A stretch of DNA of 64,000 nt from Adineta vaga (Eukaryota > Rotifera). Each line of letters begins with the position of its first letter. The first letter of the stretch is position 1. A program made the position numbers and the translations under genes. The DNA is taken from the NCBI GenBank assembly GCA_021613535.1, contig CP075493.1:310001-374000 (forward strand), written 5' to 3'. This document shows, piece by piece, positions 43,080-54,218 of this stretch. Below the pieces are notes generated by a model. It did no database searches. It was not told the origin of the DNA and saw only the letters and a list, made by a program, of their open reading frames with translations.

Positions 43080-45492
43080 TTGACCATCTTGATCATTCTT
43101 TTGATAATATTGAACAAAAGTTAAAACAACCAGCACTCAATGAAGATAAACGTACGACATTATCATATCGTCGATTAAAAACAATTGAACAATTTAAATA
43201 CGACTTAATGGTATTAGATATTACTACGGCTGAAGAAATAGTTCGAAGTCATCTAAATATCATTGTTGATCAAAAGAAGAAATTAATTGATACTGCTGGT
43301 GGACAAGTACCTATTCCTAAGTCTTTAGTTCAAATAATGAATGTTATTGCAGCACGTCAAACTAATATGGTACAACGTAATGAAATTATTCGCAAACAAA
43401 AACTATCGGTTTTCGACGACGCTCCGATGGCAATAAATGTGACTGGTGTCATCGGAGCAATGTAATAGATAATATCAGTCATATTCTTCCATCTTCATCT
43501 ATTATAGAAGTCAATAGTAATCTGTCATCAAATCAATTATCTTTTCTTACAAATGGACCTAAATATGTACCACCATGTCAAAATCGTTTTTCAAGTCGAT
43601 TTATTGATAAAACTATTACTCAAGAACATAATAATATTATTAAATATTTTCAAAAGGGTTTTAATGCTAATTGTATTTCATCTTCTGATCAACGCGCAAA
43701 AGATTTTTTTCAGATATAAAAACTCTTCTTCACCGATTGTATACAACACCATTACCTCCCAAATTATATGCTCGTGCTCAATATGAATATCGTACTATTA
43801 AACATATTCGACGTCGAATTAAAACAGCCAATGTTATTATACGACCAACTGATAAAAGCAAAGTATTTCATTTAGATAGTGCTCATAATTATCATGAAAA
43901 AGCACTACAATACATGCAAGAAACGAACGCTTATAGAGAAATAACCAGTGGTATTAATCCATGTCATGAACATATACAAACAGTTTTAACATTACTTGAT
44001 CCAATGTTGAGAAATGGTGATATTAATTTGAAATTATGGAAACAAAATATGCGACCAAGTCCAAACACAACTGAATTAGCTCATCTATATTTTATACCAA
44101 AGCCACATAAAGTAAATCATAAATATATATGAATCAATTAAATATCTTTGATTTGTTTGTCTTTTCCTCTATAGATTGGAACACCTCTAAGACCCATTGT
44201 TTCATCAATCAAAGCAGCAACAACTGGTGTGTCACACTTTCTCGATCTTCGACTACGTCCAATATTCGATGAAGTAGCCAAAGAAACAACATTCACTAAT
44301 AATATTCATTTTGTTCGAGAATTGGAGAAATATCGAGATAATGGTCGTTTTTTACCAACAACATTATTTGTTACCGCTGATGTGGCTAATCTATATACAA
44401 TGATACCTCGAGATGGAGCAATATTTACTTTACAAAAATTCTTAGAAAAATATATTAAAAATCGTCGAATCGATGGAATGACAATTAACACTATCACAAA
44501 ATTGGCTCGCTTAGTTTTAAATACGAATTGTTTTGTATTCGAAGATAAATATTATCTACAAATTCGTGGTGGAGCTATGGGATTACCATTTACAATGACA
44601 TTAGCAAATATCTATATGTTCGAATGGGAACAATCACTGATTGAATATCAAAAAGCGCACAATGAAATCTATGGCCGGTAAGTTGTACAAAAAAAAGACT
44701 TCTGATTTATTTTGTGTACTTTTGTTTTTCATTTTTCCACTTAGATATATCGATGATATCTTTATGACAACGAATTCATTACGTGATCTCAATATTCCAT
44801 TAAATAAAATACAGAAAAAAGATGAAAATATTCGAATTAGTTTATCAACTGGTTCAACAATGGAATTTCTTGATGTATTAGTTGAAAATAATAATGGACA
44901 ATTAAGAACATCAGTTTACCATAAACCATCAGCTGAACCATATATTGTACCATTTTTATCAGATCATCCACGTCATGTTCATCGTAGTACAATCAAAGGA
45001 CAACTAATTCGTGCTGCACGTCTCTGTTCTCATGTTGAAGATTTTGATAAAGAAAGATTGAATATTGAATTCACTTTACTCTTAAATGCTTATCCACCAG
45101 CTTTTATTTCCCATCATCTAAAAAAATTCTTTGAAGAAAATAATATTCCATTCTTGATGGATGAGTTAAATCAAGTCTTATATCAAAATCTACATAAGCA
45201 ATTATTAAATACACCAACACGAAAAGAAAATCAACAGCAAAAAAAAGCATCAAATATTAATCAATATCAAACTACAAATAAAAAAGAACTTCGTGTATAT
45301 TATACTTTTGAAAATGGTCCAATGTCAAATTTCAGCGATGAATTACAAACTCTATGAGAAAAGCATTATAAATCTACTCATCCAATTATGAATAATATTC
45401 ATTTGAAGATTGGTACAAAATCTAATAGAAATTTATCTCAATTATTGGTTCACAAAAAACCGCCAAAAGCAATGTTAATAAATGTTCAATAG
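43079..45492 (+). pseudogene. Second Athena-like reverse transcriptase, 5'-truncated and decayed
   Basis: Open reading begins immediately after the telomere-like run (DHSFDNIEQKLKQ...), with no start codon or N-terminal basic region. Blocks: 43080-43465, a stretch to about 43705, then 43713-44111, 44175-44677 and 44745-45492, with normal GT-AG introns in the last two gaps (donor GTAAGT at 44678). RT motifs: LAHLYFIPKPHK, GTPLRPI, motif A TADVANLYTMIP, motif B GGAMGLPFTMTLANI, YIDDIF, then VYHKPSAEPYIVPF. Damage: stops after VTGVIGAM (43463), one T apparently missing in the T run at about 43706-43712, and a TGA at 45355-45357, after which the homologous C-terminus continues to TAG 45490-45492. 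It belongs to a lineage clearly different from the RT at 32-36 kb. Confidence 0.85.
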
Positions 45493-46064
45493 AATGATGC
45501 AACAACCTTACAGGAACAACTCTATTATGTCATTTATTCAGTACTATTATATACACATACCCTTCGTAAAAGTATAAAAAATCAGACATTTATATTCAAT
45601 ACATTCTATATATTCTATATAGATGTGTTACACATGCCGGCTTTCTTCTTTTCCATTTTTTGTCTATTGTTCGTTTTGTTTTCTTCTATAACCTATTTGT
45701 TGCCATATCTAAATTATCATTTTTAATCTAGAGAAATAACCGCTTGTTTCTAGTTCTAGATGTATAATAACACTATCAAGGTTCACTCAATCATCCTATT
45801 ATTCAAAAAATCACAAACTACAAAAACTGAATGTGAGCATTTCATTATTCAAGAATATATTTCCCCTAATCTTATATGCTTCTTCTAACACAAGCATTAA
45901 TAACATTCAACCGACTAAAACAGAACCACATCCTTTGCCGATGATCAACTAAAACCAATGCAATACTTAATCAACTATTAACTATCGTATCTAATACTAC
46001 AACTACCACAATCTTAAATTCCTCATCATTCAAAACATTCATCACAACTTTATGCAGTGATTTC
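45493..46064. other. 3' untranslated tail of the second RT unit
   Basis: AT-rich, non-coding, leading into the hammerhead at 46065. Boundary inferred. Confidence 0.5.
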
Positions 46065-46115
46065 TTCTACCTGATGATTGACCCTTGAAAAAGGTCGAAA
46101 TCTAGATTGTAGGAT
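46065..46115 (+). ncRNA. Hammerhead-like ribozyme ending the second RT unit
   Basis: Stem I is TTCTAC (46065-46070) pairing with GTAGGA (46109-46114). Core CTGATGA (46071-46077); stem II is GACC/GGTC with two extra bases after the core. GAAA (46097-46100), a minimal stem III TC-TA-GA and triplet ATT complete it. The two-base insertion may reduce activity. Confidence 0.65.
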
Positions 46116-46129
46116 TTCATTTATATAAT

Positions 46130-46146
46130 CACACCCTCACCCTCAA
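46130..46146. repeat. Telomere-like run at the end of the second RT unit
   Basis: CACACCCTCACCCTCAA. The same CCCTCA variant occurs in the 24.0-kb array and at 58.48 kb. Confidence 0.65.
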
Positions 46147-46553
46147 AAACGGTTACAACAAAAGACTTTTACCGATCTTGCGTGATCAATAATCGAAGGC
46201 AAAGGATGATGTCAGATATTTATTGGAGAAAGACTGTGGACGAAAAACTAGGAGACTGGGCTGATGAAAAGACAGTGGAAACGAGGAATATATCGGTCAT
46301 GAGAAAGCACAATACGAGACAAAGTGAGAGTAGAAGAGACAATTAAGCACTAGAAAAGATGGACAAAAATGGATACTCGGCGGGAAAAGAAAGAGAAGAG
46401 GAAAAAGAAAAAAACCACTGCGCAATGGAAAATGATGAAGTGGATCCATTGATACGTGTTGCATTGTGATGGAATAAAAAGAGAAAAGAAAAAGAACGTC
46501 TAGCTGACAATAAGAGTTCGCAACAACAGCTGTAACATTATTGACACTAACAA

Positions 46554-47403
46554 TTACGTCTCCTTGTCCCTCCAATACGCCACTTGTACATCAAATCTTG
46601 CATATGGTAACAGTTTCTCTTTTTCAGTGTCGCTGAGAGCATGAAATCCACGAACTTTTCCACGACACGATGGCGCGCGACAGTGACAGGTTGGAATAAA
46701 ATCATCTTAAATGAACGAAAGACAGATCAAAATGTTATCGGAAAAAAAGTATATTTTACCTCCAATCTTATATGCTGCTAAACAAATATCATTTGTAATT
46801 TCATCACCGGGATGTAAATCTCGCAATGCAATGAGAGATATAACTTGCCCTTCTTTTAGGTCTTGAGCGTTGTATAAACAGCTTGGATCACAACTGAGAT
46901 TCAAGAGTGCGGGATATGTTGACAGATAATATATATCCTTTGCACAAGGAGCTAAATGGGAAAGGACGCCCATTGGCACTACTGTACCTGTAAGTAACAA
47001 GAAGTAGTGAAAAGATCATCTTTGAACATGATCACCTAAAAATGATGTCGAAAGATATTTTACCTTCTGGTTCAACGATTAACTTAAACGTGGCATCCGT
47101 CCCACGTACATAACCCATAAACGGTACAACATAAACAACTGAATGTTTTGGGAAAATTTTTGAAGCATACAATCCCCAATTTGCTTTACCATCTGAAGTT
47201 GGATGATTTTCTACTTTGAGACCATCTGGTAAGGTACAATGGATTTCTGTTGGACACTCAATGACATCGGAAAATTCATTGTTGTCGTGTTCAGAAATAT
47301 CTTTGTCATGAGACTTTGACGCAACTTCTTTCGCTGATGGCTTATGCGAAGGAGGTGGGTATGAAAATATACTTCGTTCGTCCAAATGAGGCGGTGTCGT
47401 CAT
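46554..47403 (-). CDS. SET-domain protein, at least 3 exons, 239 aa from the visible ATG
   Basis: Exons 47403-47064, 46987-46760 and 46705-46554, with GT-AG introns of 76 and 54 nt, sum exactly to 240 codons. The N-terminal part contains DLDxRSIF-like and ECPTEIHCTLPDGLKV stretches, then the SET N-part NWGLYASKIFPKHSVVYVVP. The SET core is ALLNLSCDPSCLYN in place of the usual NHS.xPN, plus LHPGDEITNDI. The post-SET cysteines are CHCRAPSCRGK. This pattern is of an S-adenosylmethionine-dependent protein-lysine methyltransferase. The changed NHS motif leaves activity uncertain. An acceptor-like TTTTTTTAG just before the ATG (about 47417) suggests an upstream exon, so the true start may lie further right. 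A broken paralogue lies at 2520-2905. Confidence 0.75.
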
Positions 47404-49383
47404 CTCGAAATCTAATCTAAAAAAAATTCCGACAGTATGGTTAGTTTTGAATGTGAAATACAAAGATAATCCTTTGATTTCAGTTCAAGTAGGGCTTGTC
47501 AAACTGCCATAGTTTTCGTAGACTACCAGCCAAATGTACAAAAACGAGCAGACCAATATTCTTTAACATCCTGTGATGAGCTATACAAGTAGTGCGCTCC
47601 GCGAGTTAGACGGAAATCTCTGCTGATAAATTCATTCTCCATAGAGAAAGCTCTCGTCATTGTTCCTCATTCTGTCAAAAGGAAAACAATAGAAGAAAAT
47701 ATCTGGAAGTCTGAGCTGTTCCTTTAGAGATTACCATTGCAGGATAGAGGCAGGAGTCAACATTCTTTTTTCATTCAAAGATGCATGAAAAATCGCTTTT
47801 CAAACACTTCTTCATCAAAAAGTCGACTTTTTCGTGCAAAAACTAGTGCGAATCCTAGTTTTCCGCAGAAATATGGGGCAAAACTGTGCTTTTCAAGAGC
47901 AGAACCTCGTGAAAGTTCAACTTTCTCGTGCCATTTTTAATCACTACTCCACGTTTTGAGAAAGGTTTGGCAAAAGCGCGACTTTGATACATAAATTATA
48001 TTAAAAAAAATAACTTCCTTGCCTAAAATTTAGTGAAAATCGTACGCTGTACCACAAAAAATTAGTACAAATCTAACATTGCTGAGCAAAGCTGGCTAAA
48101 ACAGGACTTTTTCGTGCAGTTTTTAACAGAAACTCGGCTTTCTTGTAAAAAAACTTGAAAGAATTCAAAGTTTAGGCGATTTTCGACAGCACATCGAAGG
48201 AATGCTAGAGAAAACTGTCGCTCATTAAAAGCTTACTGCCACTTCGCCGGCATTTGCTCACTAAAAACGTCTCGCTTCTAGATTAAATTCGAACAGTAAC
48301 CAACCGCCCTCGGTCATCCTTCCAATTTTCAACTCCAATTACATTTTCACCAACATTTTTCGGTTAATGGACGAAAGATCATTCCACACCCTTTTACGCT
48401 CTGGTTAGCCCTCGTTACAGTCAACAATGAGCATACAATAGTGGCAAATTTTCATTTTGAGCAAAGAATAAAACACAATGGAGAACGAATCGGACAAAAT
48501 TACGTTTTTTTCGTGGAGTAATCTGTGTTGTATTTAGCGAACTGACGAGAAGAACAACGCGAAACGCAGAATATAAAGATAACAAAAAAAAGTGAAGGTA
48601 CGACAATAAACGATCATCATGCTTATGCATGCGATAGGAACAGAGACACACGTAGAACAAGAAGTGACAATGTAAAATAAGCGAAAGAAATATCAGTATT
48701 GCCTGAGTTTAGTCAAGTGAATCGAAAAGGGAGAGGTGTAAGAAAATCGAAAGCACAAAACCAAGCTCTTGTAGAGAACGAACAGCTTGTACAGAGCACA
48801 ACCATTCGTTATGCCCAACCCATTATTTTTTACATCTTTTTTCAAATATATCTAAAACTGTTTTTGGGCCTAGCCCAATGCGGTTTGTAAAGAATTTCAA
48901 GAGGTATCTTTTAATAAAAAAGTTGTTTTAATCAAATAAATAATAGAGGAGAAAATTCAAAAATACTGAGAAGGAGGTTCTTTATGGCCTACCCGTTACT
49001 TATAAATATGATGAGGTGTCGCTGTACATTTAACACATCGATATTGATATTTGGATATATGATACACACATTCACCTAATGTTTATCATCTAGAGATATT
49101 TTCTGTAAAAATATATGAATGATGACTAATAAAATAGTTCTATATTGTTTATAATTGTTAGTTTTAATTATTGATAATATAGCACCATAATCATATAGAA
49201 TAGTGCTTAATATAGGGGAATCGAAAGACTAATTTCGTCAAAGCATTTATTGGTGTATAGAATATAACAAACACCTCTGTTGTTTTTCATCATTGGATAA
49301 TACATCAACTATCTATTACATTTAAAATCATTTTTCAAACGTATATCTATTTTCAACTAAATCTCAATCGATTAATTAATAGC
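47404..49383. other. No gene seen; internal-repeat stretch at about 47760-48160
   Basis: From 47760 to 48160 words such as GACTTTTTCGTGCAAAAACT and AAAACTGTGCTTTTC recur in degenerate form, probably an old repeat element. The short frames at 48421 and 48699 have no recognisable features. 48900-49380 is AT-rich. Confidence 0.4.
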
Positions 49384-50192
49384 TAGTGAAAAATGGCGTA
49401 AGTTTTTTGACTTCTTATCTCTCGATAAAAATCGAGTTAATGGTTTATGCAACTTATGCCACAATAATTACGAAGATCAACGTGATATTTATAGTAATTT
49501 TATCGAACATTTAAAGCGAATTCATGCACATGAATATGAACAAATCGCTTCTTCTAGTGCTGAATATTTAAGTGAAGAACCAAATGTTGTTGATGATGAT
49601 CAAGCAGCTGTTTATTTAACAAATATTAAATACAAAAAAACTCAATTCATTTGCTCCATTACAAAAAATCTAATCATCAAATGTGGACTACTATTAAATT
49701 TTGTCGAACATGCTGCTTTTCGTGATTTTTTAAAAGAATGTAATTTAAAATTTGAACCTGTATCAGCAAGAAAGTTGAAATTTGTTGTTATTCCTTTATT
49801 TGCAAAAAATAGTCTTGAAACAATTTTCATGAGGCATCAGATGATACAAATAATTTAACATTAACGAGTGATGGGTGGTCTGACCGCCGATGTCGTTCTA
49901 ATTTAGGTGTCACATGCAATTTTATTAACACATTCAACCCGATTCAGTTTTCTTCAAAATGTTGAGTCTATTCGAGAGTCTACTTATAAGAAATGCACCT
50001 GTTTGCTATTGCCTTATTTTCTACCGGTTATTTTCGTCTTGTTCTTCCCATCATCACACTGTGAGTCATGGTTTTATGGTCAAAGGACAAATTCCTTAGG
50101 TCATTCTTTCGTTCTTTGAAATTCATACATAGTGCACGTAGAGAGAAAAATTCTGAAGTTTTCTCCTTTATCTTGTCCCTCTGTTTCTTCAT

Positions 50193-50204
50193 ATATATAT
50201 AAAA
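50193..50204 (+). promoter_or_regulatory. TATA box of the piggyBac-derived ORF
   Basis: ATATATATAAAA lies about 27-38 bp upstream of the ATG at 50231, so it would give a very short 5' leader. Confidence 0.45.
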
Positions 50205-50230
50205 GCAACCAGAACCCTGCTCTCGTTCAC

Positions 50231-50632
50231 ATGTTGGTCGAGGAATCTGAAACACAAGAGAGCACTAGCTCACTTATCGAAGCGAGCTCGTTGGATAATG
50301 ATTTCGATACAATGGGTCTGGAGTCTGAAGATTCTGATGTAGAAGATGCCGATGACGAATTAGATTCGTCACTGTGGAGTGAAATACAACCAGAATCCGA
50401 CGCAGAATTCATAAAAGATTATGGACTCGCCCAAAAAGTAACTTCTGCATCAAGCGATGATACAGTTTCACCCATCGATTGCTATTTTTATTTCACCAGA
50501 GACGAAATTAATCGATACGCGGAGCAATACTCGCAAACACCTGATATTAGCAGACGATCAACTTTTTGTTCAGATTGCGATGAGTTCTTTCGTCTTGAAT
50601 GTTTTGATGAGAAGCATCGTACTCTTCCATAA
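50231..50632 (+). CDS. piggyBac transposase remnant: acidic N-terminus fused to C-terminal cysteine-rich finger, 133 aa
   Basis: I chose ATG 50231 (MLVEESETQESTSSLIEASS) because it follows the TATA box; the frame is open further upstream. The first ~95 residues are the acidic, serine-rich leader seen in piggyBac transposases (DSDVEDADDELDSS, SLWSEIQPESDAEF), then SPIDCYFYFTRDEINRYAEQ from the start of the transposase core. It then jumps to FCSDCDEFFRLECFDEKHRTL, which resembles the cysteine-rich C-terminal domain. The DDD catalytic core is absent, so it cannot transpose by itself. It might be a DNA-binding or interfering derivative, which is inference. Confidence 0.65.
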   Translation: MLVEESETQESTSSLIEASSLDNDFDTMGLESEDSDVEDADDELDSSLWSEIQPESDAEFIKDYGLAQKVTSASSDDTVSPIDCYFYFTRDEINRYAEQYSQTPDISRRSTFCSDCDEFFRLECFDEKHRTLP

Positions 50633-50890
50633 AACGATTAGAAATATTAATGGCAGAATTGTTGCCATTTAATATGTGGCTCTGACTAAGAAAAAAATAG
50701 AAAAAAGTCTTTTACTATTGAGTTTCTTGTTAAAACAATGTGGGACCGACCGGTGAGCCCCATCGGGTCAAATGTGTTAATGATAAAACTATGCCAAAAG
50801 CTTAACTTATTGATTTTTTACAATTTAAATCTTCCCATAATACTGAAAATATTCAACATCTAACCGAAGATATTCTCAGTCATTTTAACA

Positions 50891-51725
50891 GATGGTTCGC
50901 TCTAATTTCGGTCGTTCATACATCCGTCGACAGAGGACCTCCATTACGCTAAGATCAAAAAAGAATTTCGATCGATGGCTTTTGCTTCGTAAGTTATGTC
51001 AATTTTCTAATTTTCCCAGCGAAAATCGGTAGAAAAAGAAAAATCCTGGGTTCACCGAGAGAAGTTATCGAGAACTGAAATTCTCATTTGTGTTCGCCTT
51101 AAGAGTCCTTACATATCTTGAAAGTTGTACATGTCTACATTAAATACTGATAATAAACTTTTTCGACGCAGAAACGAATGAAGAAAATATACATCTTAAA
51201 ACTGGAGGTCACTGTGCGGTAGGAGATATGCAAGGCTTGCTAACAATATTATTCGTCAGATAAACGGTCACTTGTATCACTATTTCATCGATTAGACGTT
51301 GGTAAAAAAATTAGGAGACGAAATCTCTCACTGTTTTTTAGAAGAATCTGGTACGATTCTTCTTACCGCCAGAAAAATCCTATAACTCAAAAAAAGAAAG
51401 TGGTAGACATGTGAAACTTTGAGGATATGTGAGGATCCTTAGGACTAGAACCAATAAGAATGTCCGCTTGCTATGAACTTCCTGGATTAAACGATGGTTT
51501 TTTCTTTTATACCTGTTTTCGCTGGGAAAATCAGAAAACGGACAGTAACTTCCGAAGCAGAAGTTATCGACCGAAATTCTGTTACGATTTTTACCTAATG
51601 GACTTCCTCTATCGAAGGATGTATGAGTGGACGAAATCAGGATGAGGCACCTGCATATGTGTCCTTCTGTGATGAAGTGATGAATGTGAGCGTAAACAGA
51701 AAAAGCTGTTAACGAACGAAACAAG
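50891..51725. repeat. ~0.8 kb fold-back element
   Basis: Left-arm stretches (TACATCCGTCGACAGAGGAC, TTTTCCCAGCGAAAATCGGT, TCATATCTTGAAAGTTGTAC in slightly varied form) reappear reverse-complemented at 51400-51640 (TTTCGCTGGGAAAATCAG, CTATCGAAGGATGTATGAGT). Arms are moderately diverged. No transposase ORF. Confidence 0.65.
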
Positions 51726-52557
51726 TGAAATGAGATCAACGAGGTTTTAAAGTATAGTAACCATTGAAGGAAGGGAAAAGATATTCAGATTAGAACATTT
51801 AAAAAGCATCTGAATGAAATGCAAAACAGAAAAAGATTAGACGAATTTGGTTTGATTTTCGTATTTTGATTCCATAAGGTTTACGCAAATAAATCTTTTT
51901 CATTACGACGGTCAAAGTTTCTTCTACTAATAAAATGAGTATCAACCATATTTCAGCTTGCGACATCGACACAAAATAGAACACATAGACGTCGTTCTAA
52001 GGAAGGGTGGAATCCACTCTGCTCTTGATTTCGCAACCGTGGTTAAGTTTTGAGAGTTCCGAGGAAACTACTCCCCAAAACACTTAAACTTCAAACGTCT
52101 TCATGATATTCTGTGTTGAAATGATATTCTTCGCACAAGAAAACTTATCACTGTGATCCCACTGCATGGGCGAATCCGCTAGGGAACGACAGGAGACAGT
52201 TGTCCTTCCTCTCCTTCGACAGATTTTTAAGAGCCAAAACGATTTCACTGTTTCCGCCATTTCAGATACTTTCTTTGCGAAATTAACACATATCTTTAGT
52301 TTCGCAAATTAGTTTGAGCTATTGCCGGGATTCTTTCGGTTGATTTACAGTAAAGGACGGCGTTTCTTCGCGCTATGCGTTTGTATTCGCATGAATGAAC
52401 AAATTACGGATCGCTTCATGTGCATGTCGATATAGATTTTTTTTCACTGCTTATAAAACGTCAGAGACCATTTTCACTTACGCTTGTTTCTTTTCGTGCG
52501 CTAGAATAACTTTAATCTCACTATAGATACAACTAGCTATTAGTTAACAGCAAATTC
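51726..52557. other. Upstream region of dioxygenase pseudogene C
   Basis: No gene seen. 52370-52470 resembles the flanks of the palindrome upstream of gene A (TTTGTATTCGCATGAATGAA ... TTTCACTGCTTATAAAACG) and so preserves the pre-insertion state. A TATA-like TTATAAAAC occurs near 52451. Confidence 0.5.
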
Positions 52558-54218
52558 ATCACGACAGACTTCAGCGAGATACCAGTGATTGATTTCGGTC
52601 GATATCTAAATGGCAGTAAAGAAGAAAAAGTTGAAGTCGCCAACCAAATTGGCGAAGCATGTCGTAATGTTGGGTTTTTCTATTTGAAAAACCATGGTGT
52701 GTCTGAAAAGCTGACCGAAGATGTAATGACACAAATGAAACGATATTTCGCTCTCCCACTAGATGTTAAAATGAAATGTGCCGTGGGAGACATGTCCAAG
52801 GGTCAGGTTCGTGGATTTTTGACCTATCTCAGAGCAGAATGTCCAGACATTGGCGATCAAAAGGAGTCATTTAATTTCGGTTTGGAGTTGAGCAACGACG
52901 ATCCTGACGTCAAAAGAGGAGCAACGCTATGAATTATTCGTAAAGGACATACGAGGGAGGAAAAACTGAACAGTTTTGGAAAGAACAAGGGCAAATCATT
53001 CGTTCATAATGTTCCATAAGAGATATCCCGTCACATTAAAACGCTGTGGTTCTTAACAATTAACTTGATTTAGACTCAGTTTGTTCGTTAACTTCTTTTC
53101 CCACTTGTCAAAATTATTTCATATTGGACTTTGTAGCAGTGAATCTCGTTAGCTTAGATACGGTGAACAGTGGTACAAGTGAGAAAAAACATCATTTATG
53201 TATGATCCCTGCAGGGTCCTAATGTGTGGCCAGACATGGAAGGTAAGAGTATGCGTAGATGTGTTAAAGAATAAATGCAACACTTTATACTATTTTACAG
53301 GATTTCGTGAGATTGTTTATGATGGTTATTATTTGACTGTCAAAGAATTAGCCTATCAACTTGCTGGAGCATTTGCATTGGCACTAAAACTACCCCGGAG
53401 ACTATTTTGTTCCGTTAACGGACAAACCTGTGGCTAACATGTCCGTCATATATTATCCATCACAGTCATTAGATAAGCCCCTTGATAAGAATCGCATAGG
53501 TAAGTAAAATGTTTTTCCTTTTCTATTTCATTTCAAACGTATGATACACCAATGCTGTGTAACTCGACTAAGGATTATCGAAGGAACTCAATCTCTGGTT
53601 TCAAATTTCAAAGAGACCTTCGCCCTTAAGCTTGTGTCATTTCATACGAAAATGTACAAGTGAAGTACGGGTGAAGTAAGCACTCCTGAAGTCTCGCTTT
53701 TCCCCCTTACCTTCTTCTCATTCCATCAAGGTTTTCTGTATGTCTCTGGTTTTCGGATCATAATATGTAATATATTTGTTGTTATTTTCACCAATACAGG
53801 ATCTCTTCAACACACTGACTTCGGAGGCTTTACACTTCTGCAACAATCAAGCGATGTCGTAGCATTACAAGTGCAAAATATCAAAAACGAATGGATCGAT
53901 GCAAAACCAATTGAAGGAACATTTGTTGTGAATATTGCCGATACCACGCAGCGATGGACAAACGATCAATTTATTTCAACATTACATCGTGTGATCAATG
54001 TGAGTGACAAAGAAAGATATTCGATTGGGTTTTTCTTTGGGCCGAATTATTTTACGAGGGTTGACTGTCTACCGACATGTTATGATGATAAAACAAACCC
54101 AAAAAAGTACGAACCAGTTCTATCAGGTGAGTTCGTACTTCATCGTCTCAAAACATGTCATCTAACAGATAACGACGACCGAGATATTGGAAGACTACCG
54201 GGTGTACCAAAAAAATAA
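52558..54218 (+). pseudogene. 2OG/Fe(II) dioxygenase pseudogene C, close paralogue of A
   Basis: The exon layout is as in A: exon 1 52558-52928 plus 53215-53242, exon 2 53301-53499, exon 3 53800-54218. Damage: (1) the start codon position reads ATC (52558-52560) where A has ATG; (2) ~286 bp are inserted in exon 1 after ...RGATL, giving an immediate TGA; (3) one extra C in exon 2 (TACCCCGGAGAC against TGCCTGAAGAC in A) shifts the frame. Exon 3 is still open and keeps HTD, LHRVIN and RYS. Intron 2 is 300 nt, against 2.6 kb in A, and contains a MITE fragment. The similarity to A is high, so loss is probably recent. Confidence 0.85.
53640..53715. repeat. MITE fragment in intron 2 of pseudogene C
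   Basis: TGAAGTCTCGCTTTTCCCCC followed by TTAC, with repeated GTGAAGTA words just before, matches one end of the 122-bp element nested at 55166-55287. Confidence 0.55.

Larger units (their letters stand above)
49925..50780 (+). mobile_element. Internally deleted piggyBac element inserted in the hAT transposase
   Basis: TTAA at both ends (49925-49928, 50777-50780). Inverted ends TTAACACATTCAACCCGAT and ATCGGGTCAAATGTGTTAA. The host hAT frame can be followed across the insertion when one TTAA is counted, so the junction is exact. It contains a TATA box and a short fused transposase ORF. Confidence 0.85.
49384..50890 (+). pseudogene. hAT-type transposase fragment, split by a piggyBac insertion
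   Basis: The reading SEKWRKFFDFLSLDKNRVNG... carries a BED-type zinc finger (GLCNLC ... HLKRIHAHEY). A hAT-like segment follows (KNLIIKCGLLLNFVEHAAF, then SDGWSDRRCRSNLGVTCNFI). A one-base loss near 49827 shifts the frame before the SDGW motif. The ORF is cut at TTAA 49925 by the piggyBac element and resumes at 50777 (NDKTMPKA, a TAA, then LIDFLQFKSSHNTENIQHLT) until about 50890, where a fold-back element begins. The catalytic C-terminal part is missing. Confidence 0.75.
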
